A DNA stretch of 64,000 bases from Malachius bipustulatus (Eukaryota; Arthropoda; Insecta; Coleoptera; Melyridae), in NCBI GenBank assembly GCA_910589415.1, contig OU342630.1, forward strand, positions 76,876,186-76,940,185. The letters run 5' to 3'. Below, in pieces: positions 22,705-35,597 of this stretch. The number at the start of each line of letters is the position of its first letter. The stretch's first letter is position 1. Made by a program: the position numbers and the translations under genes. Under the pieces are notes generated by a model that did no database searches, was not told the origin of the DNA, and saw only the letters and a list, made by a program, of their open reading frames with translations.

Positions 22705-23060
22705 CAGGGTGTCCCCGAAACGACTTTACAGCACACTACCAAAGATCCCTCGGGTGAAACTAAGTCGATTTAAGTCAACTTATCTTTATCCTAAATTGCT
22801 TGGCTTGGCCGCTGGAGATTGTTACTCGATTGCAAAAGCTAAACCGAGCGATTTTTTATGAAATTTGGTAAGACTAAGATTACTCATTGACGTTGAACTT
22901 CTACGCCAGTGGATTTAATTTTTTTTAAATACCAAGCGTGGATTAGTCGATTCATTTTCTACAAAAAAGGTACACTTTATAAAGTCGCCTAACCTTATCG
23001 TTTATAACCTAATCGCATTTCAATGTTGATTTTTATGGGAAATTTCGATCTGACTTTTCA
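22705..23060 (+). mobile_element. one-sided mariner-type end
   Basis: CAGGGTGTCCCCGAAACGAC preceded by TA (22703-22704) looks like the left end of a mariner-type MITE, and CGCCAGTGGATTT near 22902 resembles the motif inside other family members. No matching right end is seen within 1 kb, so the right boundary given here is arbitrary. Confidence 0.45.
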
Positions 23061-23632
23061 CATCTAACAAAATGTGCACTGCAAATGACAGACGCTCTCG
23101 AAGATTGCCAAGCCGTTCCATTTGAACTGTTTTTTTTTCATTAAAATCAAAAAACATTAAAATACAAGCAACGAGGATTAATATAAAATCTGTAAGTGCT
23201 ATTGCATGTTAAAATGTTTTAACGAGCGCTACCCAATTTCTTCGCGCAGCTGTAAGCCACGCCTCGCTGCCGTATGGGATAGATCCTTCAAGAAAAACTT
23301 TTAAAACTCTCGCATGTGAGCCTGATAACCTGGTGACCATACAACAGTGGGATACTCTAAGCGTGATCACATGAAAGTATTATATAGTGCCAAGAAAATA
23401 ATACATCGAAAAATCATACAAATTTCTTATTACGAAACCGAAAGTTTGATACATCTCTGAGCACAGTGCCCAGACATATCACATTGGTGACATTAGTCGG
23501 TACTCATCGTTTTGATTGGAAAGTTGCCGTTTTGCATCGGGCTATTGTCCGATGAAGCCATAGGTGAAGCCACAAATATGTCTATTATACAAATAAGGCG
23601 AGAACGTATGAATGGAAGTCAAATTGCACTTA

Positions 23633-23692
23633 CAGTTAAGCAGGGTGGAATATGATTTGTACTTGGATGGGTGACTGGATACAGACACTCAT
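23633..23692 (+). pseudogene. 5S rRNA-like fragment (5S pseudogene or 5S-derived SINE)
   Basis: GTTAAGCA followed 20 bp later by GTACTTGGATGGGTGAC matches the internal control region of eukaryotic 5S rRNA genes (box A and box C) with the right spacing. The block between them is diverged, and the 3' end soon departs from 5S. The sequence upstream (TCAAATTGCACTTACA) is only weakly similar to the expected 5S region. It is not a functional 5S gene. A 5S-derived SINE head or an isolated pseudogene are the alternatives. Confidence 0.65.
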
Positions 23693-23699
23693 TTTCAAT

Positions 23700-26600
23700 A
23701 ATTTTCTTGCCAATGATTCTTGTTTAACATGAAAGTTGATTAAAATGCAAAATATTAAAAGTTTAAGTTAAATCTAACCATTCAACAAACACTCGGACCA
23801 GCAATTGGTCACTGCGCATGTCGACATCGGAATTTGGATCGCAATTCAACTTGAAAGTTTGTGATCTGGAAAAATGCGAGCGGAATTTCAATTCTAACCC
23901 AGGGAGCACCGAATCCGAAGTGCTGTAGTTGTAAATGCGAGTACATAAAGCGCATGTGTCAAATAATCACTTCACAATCGGATTCCGAATTGTGCCGATA
24001 TCCCATTGGTTGTAGATGTAGCTTACTCAGAATTTCCCCTTTGATAAGACAGTGACATTCCGATATTGTTGTATTTAGGTGTAGTTTTTTTATAACTGCA
24101 CAGGTAATAAAAATTATATGCAAACGTTTGTACGTTTGTGTATTGTTGGTCGCATAATAGGTAGGTCACATTGGTTAAAGGGTATAAGCAATACTTTTCA
24201 CTCTCTGTTGTGTTCTCAAGGTTGAAAATCATGAGCTTTATAAATTTAACCTCCCAGTGATAAATTCTGGGACACTTATGAGTGTCCAAGCTCAAGCGGT
24301 AGGAAGTCGATAAGGATCCTCAGGTTGAAGAATGTTTCTCGTTTTCTTACAGCTGTCGGTTTAGTGTTTGCGAGCTTGCAAGACACGTGAATAATTATTG
24401 ACACAAGAAAAACGTCAGCGTCAACTAAACCACTTATCACTTAAACAACTGTTAAAAATTGAAGCAAAAGCGATATTAAAGTTAAATATCCACCTATAAC
24501 AAAATATAATGCAAATTGAAGATCTGGTGCGTTCTTAAACCATCAGACGTTGTTAAAAACAAAAAAGATATTGCAGAAGGTACCTCTAGCTAAAAGGTTG
24601 CAGTATAAGATGTATTAGTTAGGACATGTCACGTAATGACTAAGCAAAGGAATAATTTATTATTCAGGCATGCTAATTGAGATCTTGATGCAAAAGTTAC
24701 TTGGAAGGTAATGAGATGCAGTGTAAAGTGCAAGCTGGGACATGCATGCACTCTGAGTGTTTGAAGATATCCATTATGAGATTATATCATTATGAAATGT
24801 CTACAAAAATAAATAAGTAGAGAGTAGAGAATCAGAGTTGTGTTAATTTGCGATTTCGTCCTGAGAGATGATTATTGATTTGTGAATTAGTGAACGTTGC
24901 ATCGAACACGAGAGGAGCAAAACGTTTATAAGCACTTTCAGCAGTTTGGGTTCGGATGCAAGAACAGGAACGTTATGGAATATCACAGCAGGTGACCGCA
25001 ATATCCCAACGGTTGCGCAAATTATATAAGTCGAGTAACACATGTCACAAACAGAAACGATATGGCATTGAATAAACCCACATCGTATGCCTTAATTCTG
25101 AACAGAATTCGGAGGGATAAATCTCTTATGGAGGAAACCCTTCTATGTAAAAATTATCTGTTATATAAATATATAAATCGTAATAGAATTTTCGTAACAG
25201 AAGACACTTTTCATTTTCGGGGTTTGAGAAGGTGAACTCAAAGAATATTTTTTCAACTGTCCAAGAAAATCCTATAAATATAGAAAATCCAGTCTCAAAG
25301 AGAGAAGTACTTATATCTGTCAAAGTTCCATAGTTTGGACACTGAAAGATGGAAAATTCATTCTCTATAAGCTGCCAATGAACAGACAAACAAAATGCGA
25401 CTTTCATCAATATGAATGAGATTATTCTAGAGTGGATACTTTTCTCAAACGAGGCAACTTTTACATAAATTGGTCATGTAAAAAAGTAGACTAAACTATC
25501 GTTACTGGGCACATCAAAATTCACATTTGATGAAGTATACACATCCAGCGGGCACAGAATATAACTTGGGTTGGAATTTTAGTCGATCGCTCTTTTTACA
25601 TCAATTTTTTTTTATAAAATTCTTACCGAGAAAAGTTATTGGAATTACTGCATGAACGAATTCACGTTGCTTTTTTTTGTATCTCGTTGATTTAAATTCG
25701 AACACCTTTCACGAATATGTATCTCAATGAAGTTTCCTCAAAGAGATGGATTAGCAGAAGAGAACACATTCAACATCTCTGTATTTTATATTACTGAAAT
25801 TTCCCATGAGGTTATTTCATCTGCAATACTGGCAAATGTGATATTTCCGTTTAACATCCCTTTATATTTTTAAATTAATCCCAATTTGTTATAAATTCAA
25901 AAATCTAATTTATAAAAAAAGGTTAACATATAATTTATAATTCCAACTGGCTAGAAACATCTGAGAACCTATTTGAATAAAACCCTTCAATTTATTTCTT
26001 CTATCACTTTTGAGTTTAAAAAGGGATGCGGAACGTGGCTGAAAACATCAGCCGCAATGAAAATTAGGTTAGACTCAAAGTGAATTATTGAGATAACGAA
26101 CCACTCGGATCGATCAACCGGCGTGTCAACTCTTGCGAATAAGGTGTGGAGGAACACCAAACTAATAAGAAAAATTACGGGACACAATAGTCTGCTTCTA
26201 ATTAAAATCTATTACAAATTATAATTACGAGTACTAGGCGAGGAACATGACGCAACACTGGTGCTGTAGAACCGTTAAAATATTTAATCACAAACTTCTG
26301 GAGCTTCAGGGGTTGATCTCAAGTCATTGTAGCAGTCACGTTTATAATCATTATTGGTTTTGTATGATAGGTAATATGTACTTATATTGAAAATACGGTT
26401 ATCTACGTAAATTAGGTATTGTATAAGTTATTACCTAATTTTCTCATTCAATTACGACATTATTTTTGAAATAATTGAGTTTTTAAAGAGCAAAAATTCA
26501 TGCACAATCAACCAAGAATTTGTATTTCTGGTAATCAAAAATTCTTGAATTTGACCAGATAAGTTTTTTTTCAATGGTTCAGAAAAAAAGAAACAAAGTT

Positions 26601-27490
26601 TAAATTAATTCGCTAAAATTAATTTGTCGCAAGACCGAAGAAAGTGCATGGAAAAAAGACACTTAAAAATTAACACTTAAGTACTTTTTTCATAAAAGTA
26701 GTCACATTCAAAGCAGCCAAATGAATAAAATCTTTAGCACTTTGTCCTCAATTTTTTGATTCACTTGCATTAGTGAAGCAATGCAGATGTCACATAAAGT
26801 TTGGTATTTAACAATACATGGCTACAGCAGCGGGGGGAAAGTATGGTAGGGGCAAATTGTGTCTTAAATGATACCAAGTAAAAATTGAAGGTGACACGCG
26901 TTTTTTTTCAAAACTCTTTTCTCTGAATAACGAACATTATTCCATTAGTGCACCGCACACATAGATTTTTATATGAATAACATTTTTTCTTCTTTCTTGT
27001 TTATAGGTTTTAAAATAAATATTATGGGATAGAACAGCTACAGTGTATTATTTCTCTTCCGTATCTTCATAACAATTATTGTTTTAATTTTAGCCACTCT
27101 AATACTCCCAGAGCAATTTAATGGATAGCTTCAACTCTTCCATCAAAGCGTGTATTTGGGCATTCTGTAACTATGTATTTTATAATATCAGACGTTTTAC
27201 ACTTGTCTGCCGAAAGTTCTTGATCCCATAACGTATAACAGGGTTGAAACTTGTAAGTGGGTCATAGGAATTTAACATTCAAATTCAGTTTTGTGCAAAT
27301 AATACCTCCAGGCTTATCTTTAGAATAAAATGTTATTATTGAAATTACTTCTGGCAATGGCTAACATGTAGGTACTTAATTATGTTTTTTTTTTTAATTT
27401 TGAATTGGAAATAATAATATAGAAAAATAAAAATAAACTACCTACACATTTAGTGCATTTTATTATGATGTGGTGCTATTCTTCTGCTGT
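23700..27490. other. long AT-rich stretch, no gene recognised
   Basis: Several open frames of 60-95 codons occur, but none shows a motif, compositional bias or family resemblance. A small inverted repeat AAATTAGGTA ... TACCTAATTT lies near 26410-26444. No RNA gene seen. Intronic or intergenic sequence is the likely nature. Confidence 0.4.
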
Positions 27491-27503
27491 GTATTGAGCG
27501 GAG

Positions 27504-29037
27504 GGAGAGGAGGGAGAGCGAAAGTTCAAAATTTCTTTAAGCCCCGATAATTCGACTACGAAGAGCTGTAGCGTAAAAAAACAAAAGGCGTTTTGTTCGT
27601 TGTTTTGCCCGGAATACAATGAACCCTTTCTGAAACAACGTTCAAGAAAAAACCGCCGCTGGCACGCGAAACAAAAATTTGCATTTTTTCAATTTGTTTT
27701 TTGGCATGAAGGGAAGGGGTGGGGGAGAAGCATCTTGTTATTTTAACAGGAAGAAATAATTTTCGAAATCAGTGAAAAATTGACCGAGATTCGAGGAAGC
27801 GAGCATTAAAAAGTATTCCCCCTTCCCGCTCACTGCCGCGTCGGCTGACTCACGAGTCCGCTAAGAACGTTGTTATGCTTTTAACTCGCGCAGACGAGCG
27901 AAATATGGTTCGAGTAGATTTTTTTTTAATAGGTAAATAGCCTAATGTTTCAGCTCCATTTTTAGCCCCTCAAGAACCCCGTACTCCTCTCTATTTACCC
28001 GTTACAGAGTCGGAAATTAGAACACCCATATCTCCCTTGAAAATTATCGCAGTGAGGTTTTCCAAAGCGAAAATTAAAGCTGAAAGATAGGGGCATCTTT
28101 TCAAATAAAAATTGTCTCCGCCGCACCTTGAATTCATGCCAAAAAAACATTTTGAAAAGAATCCAGATTTTATTTGCATGACAGCGGCGGATTCGCGATG
28201 ATTGCTTCAAAAAGCGTTCCACGGCTGCTCCCCCAAAACTTTCGTTACCCTTTACAAAACATATGTTCGACCCATCTTGGAGCACGCCGGCCAGGTATGG
28301 TATCCCCAACTTGTCAGGGATGGGGAACTGCTGGAGTCAACTCAGAGACTGGCTACTAGAATTCCTTTTGGATACATACGTCCTGGCTACCCCGAACGTC
28401 TGGCGATCCTGGGTCTTCCTTCTTTTGCTGACCGGAGGACTCGTGGAGATCTAATTACGACTTTCAGGGCGATTCGCGGACTCTTCGGTGTTGACCTCTC
28501 GTTTATGTTCCCCCTCAGCGAAACGGGGCTTCGGGGGCATCAATTTAAGCTTGCTAAGGAGAGTTTTAGATCCCGACTCAGACAAGAATTCTTGCCAAAC
28601 CGAGTTTTTGAAATTTGGAATCGACTACCTCCGGAGGTTGTCGGCGCTCCAAGCGTAGGTGCCTTTAAGCGTCGCTTGGACGACTTTGGCCTATCATCTG
28701 GATAGGAGCTGTGTTGCGTGGTTGGCTGCCTTCGGTTAGATTGGGTAATTCATGTTCAACTTTACTTTTCCCTCTTTTTTCTCTGTATATTTTTGTGCAT
28801 TTTACTTGCGTGAAAAACATTGTTAGGTATATATGTGGTATTTTCTTTTGTTTTTCATTGAGTCACATAGAATTGTTTCTTGACTCTTTTCAAATTGTAA
28901 TAATAATAATAATAATAATTGTATTTCGGGCAAAAAACCGATCAAAACGCTTTCATTTGTTTTTTTGTGCTATGCCTCCTCGGAATCGACTTATCGGGGT
29001 TTTAAGAAATTTTGAACTTTCGTGCTCCCTCCTCTCC
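27504..29037. mobile_element. foldback element interrupted by a LINE 3' end
   Basis: The left arm 27504-27620 (GGAGAGGAGGGAG ... GGAATACAAT) and right arm 28918-29037 (ATTGTATTTCGGGC ... CTCCCTCCTCTCC) are inverted relatives of about 118 bp with many shared blocks (AAAGTTCAAAATTTCTT, CCCCGATAA, AAAAAAACAAA, GCGTTTTG). The interior contains unrelated sequence and then a CR1/L2-like LINE 3' end that ends exactly where the right arm begins. I see no clear target duplication at the outer ends. Confidence 0.55.
28200..28919 (+). pseudogene. 5'-truncated CR1/L2-like LINE (reverse transcriptase C-terminus and 3' UTR)
   Basis: An uninterrupted frame to a TAG near 28705 encodes about 167 residues typical of the C-terminal end of CR1/L2-group reverse transcriptases. 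Signals in order: LYKTYVRPILEHAGQVWYP, LLESTQRLATR, RLAILGLPSFADRRTRGDLI, LRGHQFKLAK, FEIWNRLPPEVVGAPSVGAFKRRL. The catalytic fingers and palm lie upstream and are missing. A 200 bp AT-rich 3' UTR follows, ending in a run of AAT units (28898-28919), as expected for this group. The frame has no stop, so the insertion is probably not very old. The 5' boundary is approximate. Confidence 0.85.
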
Positions 29038-29039
29038 AA

Positions 29040-31020
29040 ATTGTCCAACCACCCCCTTCCAACGGGCCCTTAAAAAAACATCAAAATACCGTTCTAAAAA
29101 CATTAACTGAAGCCCCTACATGCACTACCGGCCAAGAAAAAACCATTTGAATTTTTTTTTCGCACCAAAAATTCGATATATTTCGCCCGATCGACTTCCG
29201 CCTGGAGCGAGCTTACGTGTTCTGTCAAGCTCTTCTTTTGTGGGAAGAACCATTTTTTCGGTATGATCAGAACTGACTATCCCGTACTTTACAATGGCCC
29301 CTACTCCCCCTCCCTCTCCTCGGATCGGTGGAACGTGAGTGAGGAAATTGAACTGGGACCTCACTTAGTCGAACGGGGGAAAAATTTTATATAGGGGGTC
29401 TGCTCTCCAGGCTTTTTTTCCCCCGATAATACTACTCTACTTGTCATTACTACATAATCCAATAATGATAACAATCCACAATGCCAAAATAAAGCTGACA
29501 AATAAATGCAAAATTTGAAAATGAATTAAAATTTTCTTTTGGATATTTCTACATTATTAGTGAAGCATTTAAACTGAGAAAAGGTTTATTAAAAATAGAA
29601 ATCGTTATTGTCAAAAATTATTTCCTCTATTATTTTTTTCTAAATGTCAGCCCGGAGATTATTTGCAGAAAACTGAATTTGATTTGCATGTTAAAATCCC
29701 TATAACCCACTTACAAGTTTTTAGTCTGTATTTTGTTTAAACAAGGTAGATTTTATTTTCAAAATTTACATAGGTGACGTCATAAATGCTATCTATATCT
29801 ATATATATCTATATATATATATGTCAGATCAATTTCATTCACAAAGCTTACAATCATAAAAATTTCATTATGATTGCTTTAAACTGGGACCTGTAATCGA
29901 GTGACAACATCGTATTTTTGGCCAAATTTGAAAAATGTTTGAAAGCTATAATAGGTAAAATATAATATTCTAATATGTAAACTAAAATAAATAAAAGAAT
30001 GATGTAAAGTAATGACATTAATAAGTAAACATTAAGTAAACTTTGACATTAGCACAGCTTAGCAATTGAATTTTTCCATTTCGAGCTTCTATTTTTACCT
30101 GCCATCACAACCTACTAATACCGAACATCTCTCCTCTGCAAGAGCTTAGATCTTTAAAGAATTAATTTTTTTACACATTTCTTTGTAGAAAATTTCCCGT
30201 AATACGAGTTAGGTACATCATAGTATCGAACAAAGAAAAAAAAAACTAACGGAACAAAGTTCTTTGATAAGTGTAAAAAGCGGTAACAATGGAGTAAGAA
30301 AGTATAGCAAGCAACTTTCCCTGGAGTCGGAAGTCTAGTTCTCTTGTACCTAATAGATATTACGGAGCATCTTATCCGGTGAAATGCCAATACAATAGGC
30401 AGCGAAAGATCTCAAATTAATGAAATACCCAGTGTTTCATTAGTGTTTTTTACAGTAATTAAATTCCCTTTATATAGAATAGTCAACAACTTTGCCTTTG
30501 CAGAAGAAGTAGAGACTAGAGACAAACAAACCAGACAATAAGTGTAATGAAAATGATTAAATATACGGGTCATAATTCTTTGATACTAGCCTATTTTAGA
30601 TACTTCTTTTTAATTGTTAAGTTTTTATTATCTATATTTTAAAATAACTGTTCCATTTGAAATTAAACTTCCCTGGATGAACTCTCTTGCTAAAAAAGCT
30701 CGTTCTTAGAAACGTGTCTTCAAACAACAATGGAAATTAACACTTAATCCCGCATTTTGGAGATGTTTGCTCTTAGACGGACTCATTTAAACGCCTTAGC
30801 TCTTGCAGAATTACTTTTATGTCCCGATTTGGATTCGGCGTTTAACTTTAAATGCCAATTATTTCGTTACAAGTTATTATCTTTTCTACAATCTTTCATA
30901 TTTGTCCTACATATTGTTGTGAATGCTGTAGTTCCGCAATACGATTTTATTTATTTTCAATATTCTAATCATCTTGCCGTTGCTCTGAAAATTGAGGTCT
31001 ATTAACTCAGAAATTTGTCA
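29040..31020. other. no gene recognised
   Basis: A G/C-biased patch near 29000-29420 contains C-runs and TATATAGGGGG but no coding signal I recognise. The rest is AT-rich with a TATA(C) microsatellite near 29795-29822. No RNA gene seen. Confidence 0.4.
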
Positions 31021-31029
31021 AATAAGTTC

Positions 31030-31860
31030 TTCTTCAGCGGTGTTTTCATCCAGCAGTCGTGACGTGACTCATGATTACGCTGTACCGAGTCAATGATCGG
31101 TAAATCTGTTCGGCATCCTGCCTCTTCTTCTCCTGCCCTCTACCTTTCCTTTCCATGGATGGTCAGCTTCTCCATGTCATCTCGTTGAATGACATGCTCC
31201 TAAAAGAATATGATTCTGCGCTGAATGGTAGTCAGTAAACGGTTGATGTCTTAGATATTAAGTTTTCTTATAGGATTTGTACATTTGTTCTATGATATCC
31301 ATAACATTTTCCTATAGAATTTATCATGTCAAATGCTTCGATTCTTCTACGGAAATCTGCGTTAAGCGTCAGGATTTCAAACCCATAGGTTGCTATGAAA
31401 AAAAGAACATAGAGTACAGCTTCCCCTTCTTGTGTAAATATTGATCTGAATCTCTGCAATCAGGTTTAGGTTTCGTGACAAGAAGCCTGCCCTGTCTATT
31501 ATTAGCAGGGACCATTTGGCGCGTTGAGTTTTGAGTTTTAGGTTTACTTAGGTGCTGGTCGCCTCTATCCGGTGTATTAGGTCAGGTCTGCCGTTTATTC
31601 TCGCGTTGATGTTTATCGTGGTGTCCTCTGCATATCGTGAGTTGGATATTTTGTTTCCGGCTATGGACATGCCTCCACTCCATACCTCGTTTTCACTCCT
31701 GATTATTTATTCCTATTCCTCGTGCATGTTAAAGAGTATTGGGGAGAGAACACATCCTTGCCTCACTCTCTTGCCGACCGAGAACTGCCCAGACATCTAG
31801 TCGTTGACTCTAACGTATGCGGTGTTCTGGAAAAAGTTACTTCCCTAAAGAAGTTATTTA
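31030..31860 (-). pseudogene. decayed LINE reverse transcriptase remnant
   Basis: Read on the minus strand, several frames contain pieces of a non-LTR reverse transcriptase: VRQGCVLSPILFN, then SRYAEDTT (a decayed YADD active-site motif), further downstream ATYGFEILTLNADFRRRIEAFDM and LLTTIQRRIIFF with KLTIHGKE. This order matches the widespread insect APE-type 'endonuclease-reverse transcriptase' group (L1/RTE-like). Stops and frameshifts separate all pieces. The 5' region and the endonuclease are absent. The clade assignment is uncertain. Confidence 0.65.
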
Positions 31861-33096
31861 TGTATCTAGTGCGCGAAATTGAATTTGGGAGCTTGAGATG
31901 AGAGTTTTTTTATTAAGGCAAGAGCCGAGAAAAAAAATCTGAAACTGAAATATGAAACTATTTATAAGAGACTATTGCAGCATCTCTATAAGATTAATAA
32001 CCCAAGAAACAGAAATCTGGATCGACAGGAATAAGATGCACTTCTAATAAGGAATAAGCTACTCTACTTTAAATGTTTGATGTATCGTTGCCTTTTGTGT
32101 TTTTCTATATTGTAAGTATACAAATATACAGGGTGAGTTTTTTTTTTATGTTTAGTACAGGAATCTCGTAAACTACTGCAGTTAGAGGAACGGTTAAATG
32201 GGGAAAGAAGTGCAGTTTTATGAGCTTAATTCGAAACAGCTTTTGTTTTTTTGAAAATCTCCATGGCTTCCTAGATATTTAACATAAAGTAAATTCCGCG
32301 GATTTCTTTACACCGAGATAGCAGTCTTATTATTGGGATTAGAGAAAAATTGTAAAGGAAAATATTTTAGACGATTTCATAGACAATAAAACGGCAATTT
32401 TTTTTTGTTTGTTATGTCATTTTCGAGCTATGACGTAAACTTGTGTTTTTTTAAATGTAAGTCATAGTTGGCTATGACATCATTCGATATGTCTTTTTTT
32501 TTCTAAATACAACGATATAAAACTCGATATCGTTTTTTCTGAAAATAAAAAAGTTAGGACGGTTTTTAATTTTATTTCCTCAACTTAACTAGGCGGCCAT
32601 GTAAGCATAACTGATAGGCCTCAGTTGAATTTGAAATAATGCATAGATAATTTTGCAGAATAATTTGTAATCCTCTATGCAAACAATTATACTCAATTAA
32701 CTACAAATTTTCCAATAGCCATCTAGTAACTCTAGAATATATTATGAAACATTTGAATGTAAAAGCTTAACAGTAGGTATATCACGTAACAATGAAAATG
32801 AGGGAATAAATCAACTGGAAGTTACAAAAAATGTTCAAAATGGCCACCAATATTTTGAATGCATAGATTGCATTCTAGTAACTAACTGTCAAATTTAAAA
32901 GTTTCACTGTTTCTGTTACTGTTGCTAAGCAACTGTCACATTTTGATATAAATATTTAGTCTACAGTTCTACAGCGTAGGTAGGTATTGTTACAAAATTT
33001 TTGAAAGATTAGAATTAAAATAATTTTTTTTAAGTTCTCGAAAACTAGCTATCCCGTTGAACTATTAATTCATATAAGATTTTGAATTCAAAATTA

Positions 33097-33305
33097 TGTT
33101 ATGACTAGCTCCCAATCGATGACTTATAATTCCAAAACACTACTCAAAATGGAACGTAGTCTTTAATAAAATATAAAGTATTACAACATGAACATTCGCT
33201 CACGACCGATATCGTATTCTGAAGTACTCCCAATATCCCTTGTCCAAGCGACATATTCTAACAATATAACAATATAACAATGTAACAATATCAGTAACCA
33301 TAACA
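33097..33305 (-). repeat. gypsy 3' LTR (209 bp)
   Basis: TG...CA bounded, identical by eye to the copy at 37938-38146. Internal AACAATATAAC repeats lie near one end. Confidence 0.95.
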
Positions 33306-33718
33306 TTCGGCCATCCTTTATAATTTCTGTCCTCTGAAATTCTTCCAGAAACTGCTAAATATTTCATTTAACCAGGGTAGCTGAAATCAAACAAAAAAAT
33401 TGCTGGCAGTATGTGAGTCTTACGTCGGATTATTCCAGATGTGACATCATTACGTTAAGTTACACCACACAGATTTACGTGTTGAATATGCAATCATATT
33501 TCTTCTTACTTTTGAATTTACTGGTCTAAGAAAGAGCACTTGGCCAGAGCACCTTTCCAAGACTATACCACACAGAATAGGTAAATTTTTATTCTTTAAA
33601 ACTTCTGTCTTATAATTGCATCATATTTTCAAATCTGGAATCATCTTATTCTTACGAGTACATTATTTGAATGTATCAAGATTCCACACTGGCAATCAAT
33701 ATAAAGTAGAACGGTACC

Positions 33719-34198
33719 CAGGTTACCTTTATAGTCGTCCTGTCCGACTGCTGAAAATACAGTACGTAGAAGTTCTTATAGCAAAGTCACAGGCTACCTT
33801 TATAGTCGTCCTGTCCGACTGTCGAACCACAACAAATGAACAAAATACTTCACAGGTTACCTTTATAGTCGTCCTGTCCGACTGCCAACCACAACAAATA
33901 AACAAAATACTTCACAGGTTACCTTTATAGTCGTCCTGTCCGACTGCCGAACCACAACAAATAAACAAAATACTTCACAGGTTACCTTTATAGTCGTCCT
34001 GTCCGACTGCCGAACCACAACAAATAAACAAAATACTTCACAGGTTACCTTTATAGTCGTCCTGTCCGACTGCCGAACCACAACAAATAAATAAAATGAT
34101 TCACAGGTTACCTTTATAGTCGTCCTGTCCGACTGCCGAACCACAACAAATAAATAAAATGATTCACAGGTTACCTTTATAGTCGTCCTGTCCGACTT
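33719..34198. repeat. 63 bp minisatellite, 8 copies, in the gypsy 3' UTR
   Basis: Eight copies of a 63-68 bp unit containing CTTTATAGTCGTCCTGTCC, starting 34 bp past the integrase stop on the minus strand. Inner units are nearly identical; the outermost copies on the low-coordinate side are diverged. Because 63 is a multiple of three, long open frames cross it, but their repeated 21-residue product has no family resemblance and the array lies outside pol. Confidence 0.9.
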
Positions 34199-34231
34199 TC
34201 TTAAATATTTCTCAGTTCTCTAATAAATCAA

Positions 34232-35235
34232 TTAAATCATGTCTATATCTCTTATATCGTTCTCCGAGTCACGAATATAAGATGAAACACTGTCTTTAAC
34301 ACAACTTCGGTAAGGTCGTAGGGAGTCAGCAGCAACTAAAGTAATGAAATTTTTGTATCCTCTCATACCTTTTACACTTCTTATTTTATATCTATCACCT
34401 TCGAATATTTTCTCAACTTTATAAGGACCAGAATAATGATTATTTAACTTTTTAATAACACCTTTCTCATTACAAGGGACCCCTCCTTTCCACAAACCTA
34501 AGTCACCTTTCTTATATTTCTTTGGTGGCTTTCTTTTACGATCATATTGAATTTTCATTTTATCTGCCACTCTTTTCAAATGTTTGCTCGCATTTTCCCT
34601 CCTTTTCGAAAACTCAACAGAGTCTGACTGTGTTATATTATTGAATAAATTGCCTTTATAACCAAAGAGAAGCTCGAAAGGTGAATACTTTGTACTACTG
34701 TTACGTGTATTATTCATTCCCCATACAATATCAGGAATTTTTTCATCCCAAGATCTATCATCATCACTACATGTAGTTCTCATCGCGTTTAACAATGTTC
34801 TATGATATCTCTCTACCTGGCCATTTGCCCTTGGAGTAGCAGTAGCTGTCATTATATGTTTAACTTGTTTATCATTAACAAATTCTTTGAAATATCTGCT
34901 AGTAAAAGCAACACCGTTGTCACTAATTATTCTTTTCGGATATCCTAAAAATCCACCAAAAATCTCCCGTAGGTTTTTAATACATTCTGCAGAACCCAAA
35001 GTTCTAGATGGTTTAACGACTACATATTTCGTAAAAGAATCAACAACAGTGAGTATATATGAGAATCCAGTTTTGCTTTTCGGAAACGGTCCCACATGAT
35101 CCACATGTATAGTGTGCATGGGTGTAGTAGGTTTCGGAATCGGATGTAACTCTCCTTCGGTTTTGCCATAGTTGCCTTTAGCGTACCCACACTGCAAGCA
35201 AGAACATATTTTTTAGTAAATTTAGACATTTTTAC
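34232..35235 (-). pseudogene. gypsy integrase (pol fragment)
   Basis: The main frame of 321 codons encodes the integrase catalytic core and C-terminal region. The DDE triad is visible: D in IHVDHVGPF, D in RIISDNGVAFTS and E in NGQVERYHRTL. The C-terminal part (KKYKKGDLGLWKGG, HYSGPYKVEKI) resembles the usual gypsy GPY/F-type module. Upstream, MSKFTKKYVLAC and QCGYAKGNYG, which form the second half of the HHCC zinc-binding region, are in different phases, so a small deletion near 35185 breaks the frame. The enzyme would insert the cDNA into host DNA, but this copy could not produce an intact pol. Confidence 0.9.
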
Positions 35236-35261
35236 AAACCAGAATTCATTTTTAATTAAGT

Positions 35262-35597
35262 CTAAACAACGTCCAAAACCGGGGTTATGTCATCGTGATA
35301 TTTTCTTAACAACTGAAACCTGGCAAATTTTGGTATAACCAGCCTCTCACCATTAATTGTTTTCCTATACAATCGATTATTTTTATGAACAAATTCACGT
35401 TTCAAATATTGATCTGAATTTTCTTTAATTCGTTGCACAATGTTTTGAAGACTATCATCTTGTAACTGTATAGTTAAGAACCAGTCTTCGGGGCTAATTT
35501 GTAAAACGTTTAGTGGATTTCTACTTAGTGCGTCCACGTGTTTCATACTTGAACCTGGTTTATGTTCAATTTCGAAATCGAAATCCTGAACCGAAAG
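35262..35597 (-). pseudogene. gypsy RNase H-integrase linker (pol fragment)
   Basis: The frame includes EHKPGSSMKHVDALSRNP, typical of the end of the gypsy RNase H/linker, then a Lys-rich region and RKYHDDI, the start of the integrase zinc-binding region. A TGA replaces the expected Trp codon at its upstream edge (near 35607) and a stop follows shortly after HDDI. Confidence 0.85.

Noticed and set aside
23861..24055. Cys-rich 64-codon frame (CCSCKCEY)
   Set aside because: Short and without a defined zinc-finger spacing; no related frames nearby.
33863..34144. 93-codon repetitive frame over the 63 bp minisatellite
   Set aside because: The 63 bp unit is a multiple of three, so frames stay open automatically; position is outside pol and no family is recognised.
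33719..34198. CRISPR-like regular repeats
   Set aside because: Units are contiguous tandem copies without unique spacers, inside a eukaryotic retrotransposon.
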